A DNA stretch of 64,000 bases from Nitzschia sp. DOCU1 (Eukaryota > Bacillariophyta > Bacillariophyceae > Bacillariales > Bacillariaceae), in assembly GCA_951394045.1 (NCBI GenBank), contig OX595991.1:2604001-2668000 (forward strand), read 5' to 3'. The position numbers and the translations under genes are program-made. Under the pieces are notes generated by a model. It made no database searches, was not told the DNA's origin, and saw nothing but the letters and a program-made list of their open reading frames with translations. Positions 53,501 through 64,000 of this stretch are shown here, piece after piece (position 1 is the first letter of the stretch; each line of letters starts with the position of its first letter).

Positions 53501-56500
53501 GGAGGGAAGTACACTGGCGAAGCGAGCTTTCGACCAAATTATTCGTCTCTGTGACCCTAGCCGTCTCGGCTCCACGCTGACTCAGATTGCCAATTGTGGA
53601 TTGATTTGGAGCGTCACAAACCCAAGAGAGTTCGCCTCTGTTCTCGACGATACTACACACCCTCTCTACACCCGCTTCACTCTCTTGCTCCGAAGGATTG
53701 CGGCTTTCAGTATGTCGTACAGCGATTTTGTGTCGATTATCAGAGGCATAGCAGGACCTTTATTGAAGGACGCGAAAGCAGACTCTAGAATCAGGCTCCC
53801 CGTCATCAGTTCATCGATGCGTAGACGCCCTCTCACCAAGATTGAAGACGTCAACTCTGAAGAATTCAAAGAACGAGATGCGGATTTTTGCCGGCGACTT
53901 GAATCCCTCTGTGCTGTCGCCGAACGAGGGGAGCGAGTCCCGTACACCACTCTTGGCGGAGATTCAATAAACACACTTTCAGTTCTTTTACACAAAACGA
54001 AAGTCGAAGACCGCTTGTACAAAGCAGCTGAAGACGGTCGCCTAAATTTCATGGAAGTTGACTGCCTTGATTCCTCAGTTCTCAAACCTGGAGGCTTTCT
54101 CTCGGCCGGAGTAGCGGCGTCCGGGTCTTCTGGCGGAGAAAGAGTGTGGACGCCAATGGCAACTAATGGATTTACTTTTTCAGTGTGGTTTCGGTATCCA
54201 AAGCCAAAAGACGACACCCGGGAAGGGAACATCTATCTCTTCGATCTATCGAATCCGTCGGTATCAACGGGAGACGGTGCTCACGCCCCCCACAACCCGG
54301 TTTTCCTTTCATTATGGTACGATCTTCGAAACCAACGATTTAACGTTCTTGCCTCCAGCTCGAGCCGTGGGGAACCCACTAGTTTCCCAGTTTCGCCGCT
54401 TGTTCCAAACGTCTGGCACCACGCGTTGCTCACGTACAGCCCAGCAAAAAGAACCATGATGGGCAGGAAATCTGCTTTCATGATGTACGTTGATGGACGC
54501 CCTCTTGAAGCAGAGGTAAAGATCGATAGTGTTAACATTGCTCCCAACGCAAAGTTGATAATTGGAGCCCCAAACCCTGCCGTTGCAGTCAGTGGCGTCG
54601 TGCGAGGGATGATACCCATCTGGGAGCTTGGTCCAACTTTAATGCTGTCGACTGTACTTATGGAACTCGATGCAACTGCAATTTTCATTCATGGACCCGA
54701 TTTTCAAGGTTTATTCTGGGGTGATCGGCCGCAACGACTCTCCCTGTCAGCCACGGGAAGTGCATCCTTTGCCTTGCTGGCGGAAACAGGAGAACCTGGC
54801 AGTGTTGCCAGCGCCCTTCGTCGCCGAGGAATCTCAAGACTTGAAGCTGCCGGCACCGTGTCAAGGGAAATGGGACTAAACAGCGGCAGCGACGTTGACA
54901 ACGACTCTCTCGCGTCCTTAGGGCTTCTTTGCACGGTGCCTCCCGATACGATAGTATTTGCGTATCGAGCCGCATCCACCAACAACAGTGGTACTCCGTT
55001 GCCTGAAGTACCGCACACGAGAAAACGAAACTGGTCTGGAAAGTTGATCAACGTGGCTCGAATGAACTCAAGCAACGAATTGGTTTCGACCGACGCCGCG
55101 ATTTACGGTAAGGCTGGGGTGGTAAATCCGCGGTGCTTCGCTGACAACGTACAGTGGGCGGGTGGGCCTGAGATGCTCATGCCTCTTATTTTCGCGGCCA
55201 AGTCGTCGAAGAGTCTTTCCTTGGCCATGCGTTTGATTAGGGCAAGCACGAATCGGCATCCTCCCAATCTCGAGGCGATGCAAAGTGGCGGATGTTTCCA
55301 AATGCTGGCTGTGCTGATCCAAGCCAAAAAGTTTGTTGACGAAAAGGTCATGGATCAGTCCTTTGCTTTCGCTGTGCATGGTTTCATCCCAGCTGCCATC
55401 GAAGAATCAACGTCTGGCCCGGGTGGGCTTCCTTTTCCTGCGATTCCACCAAATGCCGACTTCTGGGTGTTTTCGGACTTAGATGCCATGAAGCAACTTC
55501 TTCTAAACCACCAAGTGTGGGATCTACGAAATTCTGGTCCGGAACTTCCACTACGTTTGATAACGTTCATGAACGGACTAGTTGGGCAGAAATCTGTACA
55601 TAAAGCATTCAACTCAAGGCGATTACATCTTGTTGGCGTCGTGAGGTGGACTTTACACCTTATGGTCGAGGCAGCCGAACTTTATTCAGTCGGCGAGGTA
55701 AACAGGCGCTTAATAGCGAGGAAACGGTCGGATTCTGAAGACTTGGAATTCTTGGCTGATAAGCCAACCAATTCAGTGGCAAACTCATGGTATTCAGAGG
55801 CGCCGTATGCTGATGCTGTTGCTGTCGGCGGGGATCCCGACAACGCGTTACTGCAGGCATGTAAAATGCTGCTTCGTCGAGTGCTGACGTTCATGTTAAC
55901 ACCCGGTGACCTCGACGCTATTGCCGAAACTGCAATGCACACTATCAATGTGGGTGCGAATATTTTGAAAACTCCGCCCCAGTCTGATGTGGCAGCGAAC
56001 GAGCCACAACGTCTCCTTCCTGGTCCCGTCACACGCATCTACCTGTTAAGACTCATTGAGGAGCTGATTGTTGACGGCGTCAATGAAATTGTTGCAAGTG
56101 GTGGCGAAAGGAGGGCCGATGGTGACCCAAACAAGCCCGATGGCGCGCAACCCCACGCCGGTGGAATCGCAAATCCCAACCAGTCCTATCTTCCGCTGGC
56201 GTTGGTAGGAGGAAAGCCTGAAGAGGGGCAAGTTCACCCCAAGCACCACCAGGCACAGAACTTTCTGACTGCCTTTGCGGGAGTTTTCACTCCAGTTTGG
56301 TTTGCTGCACTTTTGGAAGGCTGCCAAGAAGAAGCGTCTGCGTCGGCTGTCCTCAGGTTGATGGTCCTGATGCACCAATCGTCCCCGGCCTTCGCCTCAA
56401 GATTCGAGAAGCAAGGCGGCTTTGCTCCATTGATCCTCAGTATCCCCAAGTTTTCGACGTGTTCTAGCGTGGCAATCTCTCTTTTGAGCCAGCTATTGCA

Positions 56501-59500
56501 TGTTTCGATTTTGCACGTACCATGCTTCCCGGTTCTTGACGCAGGTCAGCTTAACGAAGTCTTCGAGTCCGAAAGAGACCTGTCGGAACTCATGGCAACG
56601 GTTCATCTTCAAGCCGCAAAGAACCAGAAATCGGAAACCTCTGCCGGAATCTTCGCCCTTGTAGCAGAATGTCTTGGTCGCAATATTCAACTGTCGCCCT
56701 TTGACAACGAGCTTGGCAGGAAAGCACGCCAAACCAATGCTGCAATCTTGGAACTTTTGCAGCATCGACACAATCTCTCTGCGGCTTTCCAAGAGTTCTG
56801 TCGCTCTCAGGATTTCATTGAGCCTCTTGCACAGACCCTTTGCTTGATTTACGACGAGAGACTTCAGAAGTTACAGAAAGCGAACAAGCCCACTTCACCA
56901 GACGAAGGGACAAGAAGTTCAAGACGTGGAAGTTTGGCAGAAGCGCCGGTAGGAATTAGCCCCGTAGAAAGATTTGTTGGCAAGGATGATGACACCAGGG
57001 GACCTGGGGCTGGAATGATTCAGCTTCTACGCATGGTAATTTCAGTGGCTGTCATGTCGGGCCCGGTTGCGCCTCCGCTAGTTCGAAATTTGTTCTTCTC
57101 CTTTCCAATCCATGCCACTTCGGAGCAAGTGGCGGCGTACCAGCTTGTCGTTTTGGATCTCTGTCGATCAACCATCGAGGATGCAATCGATCTGGGAGAT
57201 GCCGGCGCTCTTGCGAGCAGCGTTGGTGTCATTTCTGTTCTTGCTGACTGCTTAATGAAAGGACTTTTCACCTCGGAGCCGACACTTCAAACTGTCAGCC
57301 TGGCTCTTACTCTCCTAAAGGATCTCACCTCTCCTGAGTCTGCTGCTGCCGCTAATATCGGAACTGCTGAGTTGGGCATGATCACCGCGGATGCTGCTCA
57401 CATTGCTCGTATTATTTGCATGAGCGCCCTACGACGCAGCCGCCCTTTGGATGAAGACGATCCAGGTGATGTCGATTTGCAGGAAGCGGTCTCCAGGCTC
57501 GTCGCAAAAAGCATTAACCCACTCATGATCTTACCCAAGATTTCTGCCGGTTTCGCTGGTCGACGTACAACGAGCCTGCATCCGGCCCCAGCTGCCAATT
57601 CAAAGAACTACCCGCTATGGGTGTCGGCATCTATTTCTCGCTGTATGCCACCCGATGGGGATAACCTGCTCTTTCCCGACTTGAGCGAGATGGAAGAACC
57701 TCTTCGGCCGTTCGTGACAAGCTTGATGGTGGAAGTGGCGCATCTACTAAACGACCAGCGAGACAGCGTTCGCGAGGCTGCCATCACCATTGTCGTCGCG
57801 CTGCTAGAGAGTCGACGTGGAATTATGTCGAGCTTGCTGATCAAGGAATATCAACGTGGTGACAAAATGGAAACGCTTGATGTTATGAATCGAGGAGGGT
57901 TCGGAGCGCTACTTGTTGCGCATGAGGTTGCGATCAGCTCGAATAGTTCTTCCATCAAAAAGAATTATGGATCGTTCTTTGAATGGTTCGAAAAAAATCA
58001 AAAGGTCATTCAATTGGTATTCAGTGATATCCAGGTAGAGAGCGCCAAGAACTTCCCAGGCTTGGAGCAAGGTGCCTTGACACAGCCAGAAGCGGTTGAG
58101 AAACTGCAGCAGGCGATGGTCGTTAAAATGGCGTCCGTTGAAACTGATCGCACCATTGCGGGAGGACTTGAACGGTCCGATTTGGCCAAACGATGCATCG
58201 ATCGGACGATAGAAAGCCACATTCACTGGAAGCGCCAAGGATTCGATGACCTCGCTTCGGGCGCTATGCAATGGAAATATATCCTTAGGCGACTCAAGGG
58301 GTCTTGTTCCATATGGGAAGGCGGTCCGAAGTATGAGACCCGTTCGGTGCTTTCTCGCCACCAGCAGCTCTACGGTAGCCTATTGGATTCGAACGAAAAG
58401 GTTGTCGTCGCTTTGAAGGATAACATGGAAGATGGCAATGCTCGTGATTTGGTCACGAGGTGGAAGCTTGACCTAACTGAAGGCTACGAACGGCAGCGTC
58501 GACGCCTCTTTCCCAACTATGAATTCCATAGCCTATACAACGTAGATGAAAATGACGATTTTGCAACAGAGGAAGAGGTCGAAGATGCGGCCTTTGACAA
58601 TGACGACGACGGCCACAAAAGACCGGGCCGCAAATCCATCATGGCCGGTGCAGAAATACCGGCCGGACATGATTCAGCCGGCGCAGAATTTTTCATGGCC
58701 GATGGAATGGAAGCAACTGCCGCTTTGCTTAAGGACCTCAATCTTAAGAAGGTAACAAAGAAGGAGGACGACGAGGAATACCTCGACGATGCTGAAGACG
58801 ACATCCAGACCGAAGTGACATCCACCACGGCTGCCAGTTCAGTGGGAAGCGAGTCTTTTGGTCCAGAGGAAGAAGTGCTAGAAGTTGAAAAGCCTAAAGA
58901 AGAAAAGAGTCCTGGGCCAATCAAGGAAGGAAAACCGGCGGAGGAAGGCGCACTTGCAGAAGACAACGAACACGAGAATGCTTCTAGCTACGAACTCATA
59001 ACCGGTCTATTGCAAGCTGGGGATTGGCCCGAACAATCCTACAACATTCGTCGTTGTACGGGTTTGGAGGTACGAAAGGCGCTTCTGCTCTGGTGCCGCG
59101 ACGCTATCTATGTCATTGATGGTTTCGAGCAGACCGAAGGCGAAGGGCTAGAAGGGAGAATCACCAGAGTGGAGAAAGAAGAGTCAACTTACAACGTAAA
59201 TTTGCGGCCGAAAGATTTCAAAGTTTCAGAGGAAGAAAGTGACTCAGTTGCTGATAGCAGCATGACAGAGGATGACAGCAAGGGCGGCAAGAACAAAGCC
59301 AACAAAAACACCGCCCAGGAATCGTCAAATGAAGTGACGTATCAACATCGGAGCCAACGAATTGCTTTCAAAGATCTGCACTCCGTGTTCAGGCGACGAT
59401 ATCAGCTTCAACAATGTGCCTTGGAGTTCTATGATATTTACAATCATGGAACCTTTATCGCTTTCTCCAATCATGCGGAGAGGGAAGAAATTTTGTTGAA

Positions 59501-61694
59501 AGTGTTGTCGACGCCTCTTCCAAACAGTATCTTTGGCACGAGCTACGGTACTTCCATCAACTACAAAAAATTTATGGCTTCTTGGAAATCAAAAATCATA
59601 TCGCAATGGGTGACTGGGAAAATGTCCAATTTCGATTTCTTGATGCACTTGAACTCGTTCGCGGGGCGTACTTACAACGACCTGACTCAGTACCCTGTTT
59701 TTCCATGGGTAATCGCGGACTACGAGAGCGAAGAAATTGATTTGAATGACCCAAAGACGTTCAGGGATTTGTCGAAGCCGATGGGGGCGCTAGGTCCGCA
59801 GCGTGCTCAACAATTTCGCGACCGGTACGAAGCTTTGGAAACCAACTATTTACACGACGACGAACCGCCGCCCTTCCACTATGGCACCCATTATTCTTGC
59901 GCAGCCTATGTCTTGTACTACTTGATGAGGCTGGAGCCGTTTTCTCGGTTAGCGCTTACTTTGCAAGGTGGACGATTTGATGTCGCGGACCGGCTTTTTC
60001 ACAACATTGCTAGCAGTTGGAGGAGCGCAAGCCAGGAAAATTTACAAGATGTACGGGAAGTCATCCCTGAGTTTTATTACCTCCCAGACTTCTTGACAAA
60101 TACAAACAGCTTCGACTTTGGTACTACCCAGAAGGGAAAGACGGTCCACGACGTGACGCTGCCGAAATGGGCCAAAGGGGATCCGAGTAGGTTCATTCGC
60201 ATCAACCGACAAGCTTTGGAAAGTGATTACGTTAGCAAAAATCTTCACGCCTGGATCGATTTGATCTTTGGCTACAAGCAACGAGGTGATGAAGCCGTCA
60301 AAGCTCTCAACACTTTTGTACATGTCACGTACGAAGGCGAGGTTGACTTGGACTCCATGACAGATCCAGTCCAGAGGGAATCGACCATTGCTCAAATCCA
60401 GAATTTCGGTCAAACACCCAGTCGACTCGAGCGAAGACCATTCCCTCAACGCGTTGTCTACTCTTCTTTGAAGGACAAGAACATTGATTTTGGGGCACTC
60501 TCGTATTTGGCCCCTCTGACACCCCCATTCTGCATCGTTGGCGCGCCTCATCGTTGCAAAGTCCGTCGCGTTTCGACAGAGATATGCAAGATGGGGGTTT
60601 CGGAACAAAAATCCAAGGCCGTGGGCGATATGTGCCTTGTCAAAGGACAGCTTATCGGTGTCGGAAGAATGTGTGCACTTAACATCCCCAACAAGACCTA
60701 CGTTCGATTCGGGCTGCCAAACAATGGACTTAGCGTGCACGTCGCTTCGGTGACGGCACGTAACCGAGAACTGAACAAGATGTTGAGCGTCCATGATGGC
60801 CTCCATCGAGCTGAGGTCACGGTGGCCAAGCCGTCGTTGGATGGCCGATGGATCGTAACTGGCAGTGTCGATTCCACTGTACGCGTCTGGAAGTACGAAA
60901 GTCCAACTGTCAAGCTTCGGGCAACCCTCTGCGGGCACGGTGGATGGAAGATTACCTGCCTCGACATATCCACTGTTTTTGGTACAATCGTCACCGCATG
61001 TGCCCAGGGCCGCGTCCTTGTGTGGGACCTGGGGACGCTGACGTTCGTCCGCCGCCTCGAGCACAAGTTCAAGGACGAAAAGGATACCACGGCAGGGCAT
61101 ATCCAAGCAGCCAGTTCTGTGTCTATCAACCACAAGACTGGCAACATCGTCACGCTAGTCGGCTCACATTTGAGCGTCTTTGATGTCAATGGACGATTGC
61201 TGGGAACGGAAAACTCTCTGGGTGCAAGACCTAGTTGCGCCGTGGCAACGGATTGTCCTGAGTGGCAAGAAGATGGAATTGTCGCCGTCACCGGGCACGT
61301 TAACGGAGAAGTCCGTTTTTGGAGCTTGAACTACGACACTGGAGCGCTGTCTGTTCGAGAGCTCATGGTCGACATGGAGCATCGTTGTGAGATAACATCC
61401 CTTCGTGTCACGGGAGACAATCAAAACACCCTTCTAGTGGGCGACTTGTCGGGTAAAATGTCTATCTGCAGGACGGTGCAGCTAGAGAACATGTCCGCCA
61501 AGGAAGTCACCGAGGTCGCTACCGAGCTCCGAAACAACCAGTCGAAATTCGTGGTCCAGCCCAATGGAGAAGCGCGTGGCGGCCTGGCCACAATTGCGCA
61601 GCAAGGATTAGGTGTAGGAGATGATATTGCTTCAGGCATTCGCAGTTTGCTGCCAGGACAATCGGCGGGGACTGAAAATGAAACGACACTGTAA
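50521..61694 (+). CDS. Giant BEACH-WD40 protein (neurobeachin/LYST superfamily)
   Basis: Exon 1 (50521-50630, MIRNWLMGSKNLDEETKDES) and exon 2 (50726-61694) are joined across a 95-nt GT-AG intron, giving 3692 residues. Nearly all of it, 10,969 nt, is a single uninterrupted exon. The long N-terminal part is armadillo-like helical repeats. A concanavalin-like fold lies near 1180-1360 (NGFTFSVWFRYPK, WHHALLTYS, MYVDGRPLE). An acidic stretch near 2640-2800 precedes the PH-BEACH domain (~2800-2970; RCTGLEVRKALLLWCRDAIY). The BEACH domain follows at ~2990-3290: SNFDFLMHLNSFAGRTYND, then FPWVIADYE, HYGTHYSCAAYVLYYLMRLE and LPDFLTNTNSFDFG. WD40 repeats end the protein (~3380-3620; WIVTGSVDSTVRVWKYE). 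Relatives act in vesicle trafficking, lysosome size and autophagy. Subfamily cannot be set by eye. Confidence 0.93.
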
Positions 61695-61804
61695 AGATGA
61701 CGAAATCAGGTTTATCTATTATGAGTCAAACATTGCTAAAATGAGTACAATTGCAACTCGATCGATGGTATGTGCTGTATGTCTATTTGTTTATGCATTA
61801 GATT

Positions 61805-62932
61805 CTATCGTTGTTGGGAAGATGTCGGCGCTTGCGCCGAGGGGACGGGGAGGGTTCCGAAGTACGCTTCTTTAATTTTGGTGTTTTCCGGTTCATCCAA
61901 AAGCAGACAGACCGGGTGGACCAACTTTCCTTCCCGCAACACAAAGTCGCTCTCCTCCACGACGCCCGACGGCTCAAACCCCTCCGACATGTATTCAATG
62001 GCGTTTTTTGTGATACATTCCTCGTACTCATTTGTGAGCATCCATATCGTCTTTCGGATTCGTTCCGAATACGAACGATGGCTAGGAATCTCACGAACAA
62101 TGACGGCAGGATCAAACGAGAGCTTTCCTACCGGCGCCGGATTCTTGGGCACTGATTTAGGCCGCGGAAGCGCTCTCTTGCTCTTGCCTGGCACTTTCTT
62201 TTTTGGAATTGTTGTTTTCAAGAGAGGAATTGGATCCGGAATGAACATTTCTCCTTCATCTGCTTTGCTCTGGTCCTTTGCCTTCTTAACTGCTTCCAGA
62301 AGATCCCTGTCCACTCTGCCGTAGTCGCCCTTGAGCAATACTCTTTGGGTGGTAGATGGCTTCAGGGCCATTGCAGGTGGAGGATTGGCAACTAGTGTGG
62401 CATCGTAGCCATGGGACAAAGTAGGCAAACTCGCAAAACTTGCTATCGATGCCGAACAATCAATAGAAGCATTTAGATTGGACAAGGATTGTGTGCACCT
62501 GTTGAGACTTGGATGATCGTGATGGGGCCCCGAGTGCACGCCAAGGCTGTGAAGATATCTGGATCGAATTCTCCATCCTTCCTTTTCATCTTCCGCGGTA
62601 CGCGAGTGCTGCTTCAATAGAATCGTTGGAAGCATTTGTTGTGGCAACAACGAGTCGGAACCGATGGAGTGTGTTCCACTTGTGACAGAAGAAGATGCCG
62701 AAGTCTCATCCTCGCCACCGTCGAAACTACAAGTGGGAGAACGGCGGTCCCATTCCTCACCAGCTTTCTTCTGGGTAGAGTTAAGATTAGCTTCTTTAGG
62801 TTTGCTGGGTACAGTAGCCGGAACGGCGTTTTTCTTGCAATTGCCTTCCACCATTGCGTCTGCAGAAACAGAATGCTCCGACACTAGCGATGATGCCGAC
62901 GACCAGTTTTCGTAACTCTTGGAGCGGGCCAT
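61805..62932 (-). CDS. Hypothetical protein with KLSF-W module
   Basis: A 375-residue single-exon protein from ATG 62932, not assigned to a named family. The first ~250 residues are Ser-rich and probably disordered (SENWSSASS-like runs, TSASSSVTSGTHSIGSDS). A KLSF element at residues 270-273 is followed by exactly 23 residues and then W297-x4-E (WMLTNE), the same frame as block A of the small-family genes at 7263, 11091 and 23903. The flanking DPAVIVREIPSHRSYSERIR has the alternating V-x-V/R pattern of those copies. The next element, NAIEYMSEGFEPSGVVEESD, stands where their RGLE motif lies but is not identical, and LVHPVCLLL follows. [RK]-[VIL]-x-F fits a PP1-docking site; this is inference. 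Convergent with the BEACH gene, 110 bp apart. Confidence 0.7.
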   Translation of the reverse strand: MARSKSYENWSSASSLVSEHSVSADAMVEGNCKKNAVPATVPSKPKEANLNSTQKKAGEEWDRRSPTCSFDGGEDETSASSSVTSGTHSIGSDSLLPQQMLPTILLKQHSRTAEDEKEGWRIRSRYLHSLGVHSGPHHDHPSLNRCTQSLSNLNASIDCSASIASFASLPTLSHGYDATLVANPPPAMALKPSTTQRVLLKGDYGRVDRDLLEAVKKAKDQSKADEGEMFIPDPIPLLKTTIPKKKVPGKSKRALPRPKSVPKNPAPVGKLSFDPAVIVREIPSHRSYSERIRKTIWMLTNEYEECITKNAIEYMSEGFEPSGVVEESDFVLREGKLVHPVCLLLDEPENTKIKEAYFGTLPVPSAQAPTSSQQR

Positions 62933-63337
62933 GGGATAGATTCAGTCCTCGTTATTGTTGTTTGAATGGACGCTTGTAGATTATTTCGTGCCTTGTAGTG
63001 TGGATTCAGAACACAAAACGATATGGTTCCGGTTCTGTCTCTTTGTCATTTTGTGAGAACGCCATCGTGTTTGCAAATGCATCCACCGTCTCGGGTTTCT
63101 CGCTTGAGTCGAGTCGTCGATTGGTCGGAGTGGATTAGCGTTAAATCAGCGTTGAGCGCACGTACGTCGCCCCGCCAACACGAACCCAAAGATCATCTCG
63201 GGTTGTCGCGCGTTCGGCTTGATGTCACGTGCGAATGACTGCTGCGACTGATGCAAGTCTTCTACGGTCACTTTTTTCTCTCCCTACTAGTAGAGAGCTC
63301 TACTACTAGAAGTAGCTGATAGCGAGGATCAAGACCC
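62933..63337. other. Intergenic stretch with hairpin
   Basis: 405 bp between two minus-strand genes. At 63288-63305 lies an inverted repeat (tagtagag, loop ag, ctctacta). It is 32 bp beyond the stop of the amine oxidase gene and could influence its 3' end. No gene is seen. Confidence 0.45.
63288..63305. repeat. 8-bp inverted repeat, 2-nt loop
   Basis: TAGTAGAG and CTCTACTA around the loop AG form a perfect 8-bp stem. It is just downstream of the minus-strand amine oxidase stop codon. Confidence 0.7.
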
Positions 63338-64000
63338 TCACATTACTTCCTTCTGGGATAGAAGTTGGCCTTGGATTTCTTTGGAAGCTCGTACTCCCGT
63401 TTCCATGGCCGCCTGAACCGTGCAGCAAGCGTTCGTATTGGTGGCTTCTCCGGCAAAGAATACCCGACCGTCCATAATGGGCTCTGCCAACACTCCAAGA
63501 TCCTCTGTTGTCTTCATACCAACTTTTGGGTACATGTAGCCGCCTTGAATAAATGGGAAATCCTCTTTCCAATCCACGAGTTGCGTTTCATCCTCGAGAC
63601 ACGCGGCTTGGAGATCCTGCAGTGGGACTTTGAACATGACAGAGAGTTGTTCCAAGAGAATTTGACAAGCAGGCCTTTCACGAGGGACATTTCTGCCCAC
63701 AAGAGTTGCTGTTGTTTGCATTTCCCGTATCCGATCCATCAACTGATTAGCAGCCGAAGATACCAAATAGCCAATGGCTACGTAACAGTTCTTTCCGGAT
63801 AGCTTTCGAAACCAAATTTCAGGAATGTCTTGCTTCGCCGCAACGATCGACTGCACGTTCTTGGGCCAAAAAGTATCCGTCTGGAACTTGCAGTAAATCT
63901 TGACGACTCGATCCGCAAAGCCGATCCGTTGCAAGGCTTGACGTTTATGTGTAGGAAGGTCACGGCCATTGTCAAAGAGCTGCAGCAATCGCGTCGGGGG
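63338..64000 (-). CDS. Partial flavin amine oxidase (polyamine oxidase-like)
   Basis: The C-terminal 220 residues plus stop of a gene entering from the right window edge; the frame is open to base 64000. The FAD-binding C-terminal signature is clear: GRVFFAGEATNTNACCTVQA followed by METGVRASKEI. This resembles the FAGEAT-x(n)-GA-x2-SG-x2-A motif of flavin amine oxidases. Upstream, LPTHKRQALQRIGFADRVVK and FWPKN match the substrate-domain segment (LP-x2-K-x2-A-x4-FG-x2-x-K, FWP) of polyamine and monoamine oxidases and LSD1. The likely reaction is oxidation of a polyamine or other amine, giving H2O2. A CCT insertion-like stretch at ACCTV is slightly unusual. The N-terminal Rossmann motif lies outside the window. 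Confidence 0.85.
   Translation of the reverse strand, partial: PPTRLLQLFDNGRDLPTHKRQALQRIGFADRVVKIYCKFQTDTFWPKNVQSIVAAKQDIPEIWFRKLSGKNCYVAIGYLVSSAANQLMDRIREMQTTATLVGRNVPRERPACQILLEQLSVMFKVPLQDLQAACLEDETQLVDWKEDFPFIQGGYMYPKVGMKTTEDLGVLAEPIMDGRVFFAGEATNTNACCTVQAAMETGVRASKEIQGQLLSQKEVM

Noticed and set aside
60042..61133. 363-codon minus-strand open frame
   Set aside because: It lies entirely antisense to the BEACH/WD40 coding region and has no family motif; a codon-bias shadow.

Overview
The window looks like nuclear DNA of a diatom, probably a pennate; the species cannot be named from sequence alone. Three things point there. The genes carry short GT-AG introns (67 to 125 nt). Several proteins begin with a signal peptide followed by an aromatic residue, in the style of the ASAFAP motif of diatom plastid pre-sequences. 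There are also small protein families and lysine/serine- or asparagine-rich secretory proteins of the kind known from diatoms. Genes sit on both strands with no operon logic. Exon models were assembled by joining open frames at GT/AG sites that restore the expected family sequence.

Region 1-12 kb is accessory-like. It holds a partial plastid-targeted protein, a frameshifted copy of a small paralogous family (second copy at 18.6 kb), a 995-codon transposase-like gene, an 11-bp minisatellite, two members of an unnamed small-protein family flanking a sulfotransferase-like membrane protein, and long gene-free stretches.

Region 12-25 kb carries the mitochondrial trifunctional enzyme beta subunit (HADHB-type thiolase), ribosomal protein L8 (uL2), the DNA primase large subunit, a TrmO/TSAA-domain protein, a plastid-type serine acetyltransferase and a third member of the small-protein family.

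Region 25-40 kb holds a cyclic-nucleotide-domain AGC kinase, a GPR1/FUN34/YaaH acetate-type transporter, a lysine-periodic secreted protein, a plastid ABC1/UbiB kinase, a second TrmO/TSAA paralogue and an AMT ammonium transporter.

Region 40-64 kb holds ALG11 and PIG-V (both ER mannosyltransferases), NAF1, an asparagine/cysteine-rich type I membrane protein with silicanin-like layout, CSN3, an 11-kb BEACH/WD40 gene with almost all of its coding sequence in one exon, a coiled RVxF-like protein, and the 3' part of a flavin amine oxidase.

The most unusual signal is a module shared by four otherwise unrelated-looking genes: a K-[VL]-S-F-like element, then usually 23 residues, then W-x4-E. Three of the four also share an RGLE element and a QR-x-G-type third block. 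It resembles a PP1-docking (RVxF) site tied to a new domain and may mark an undescribed diatom gene family.
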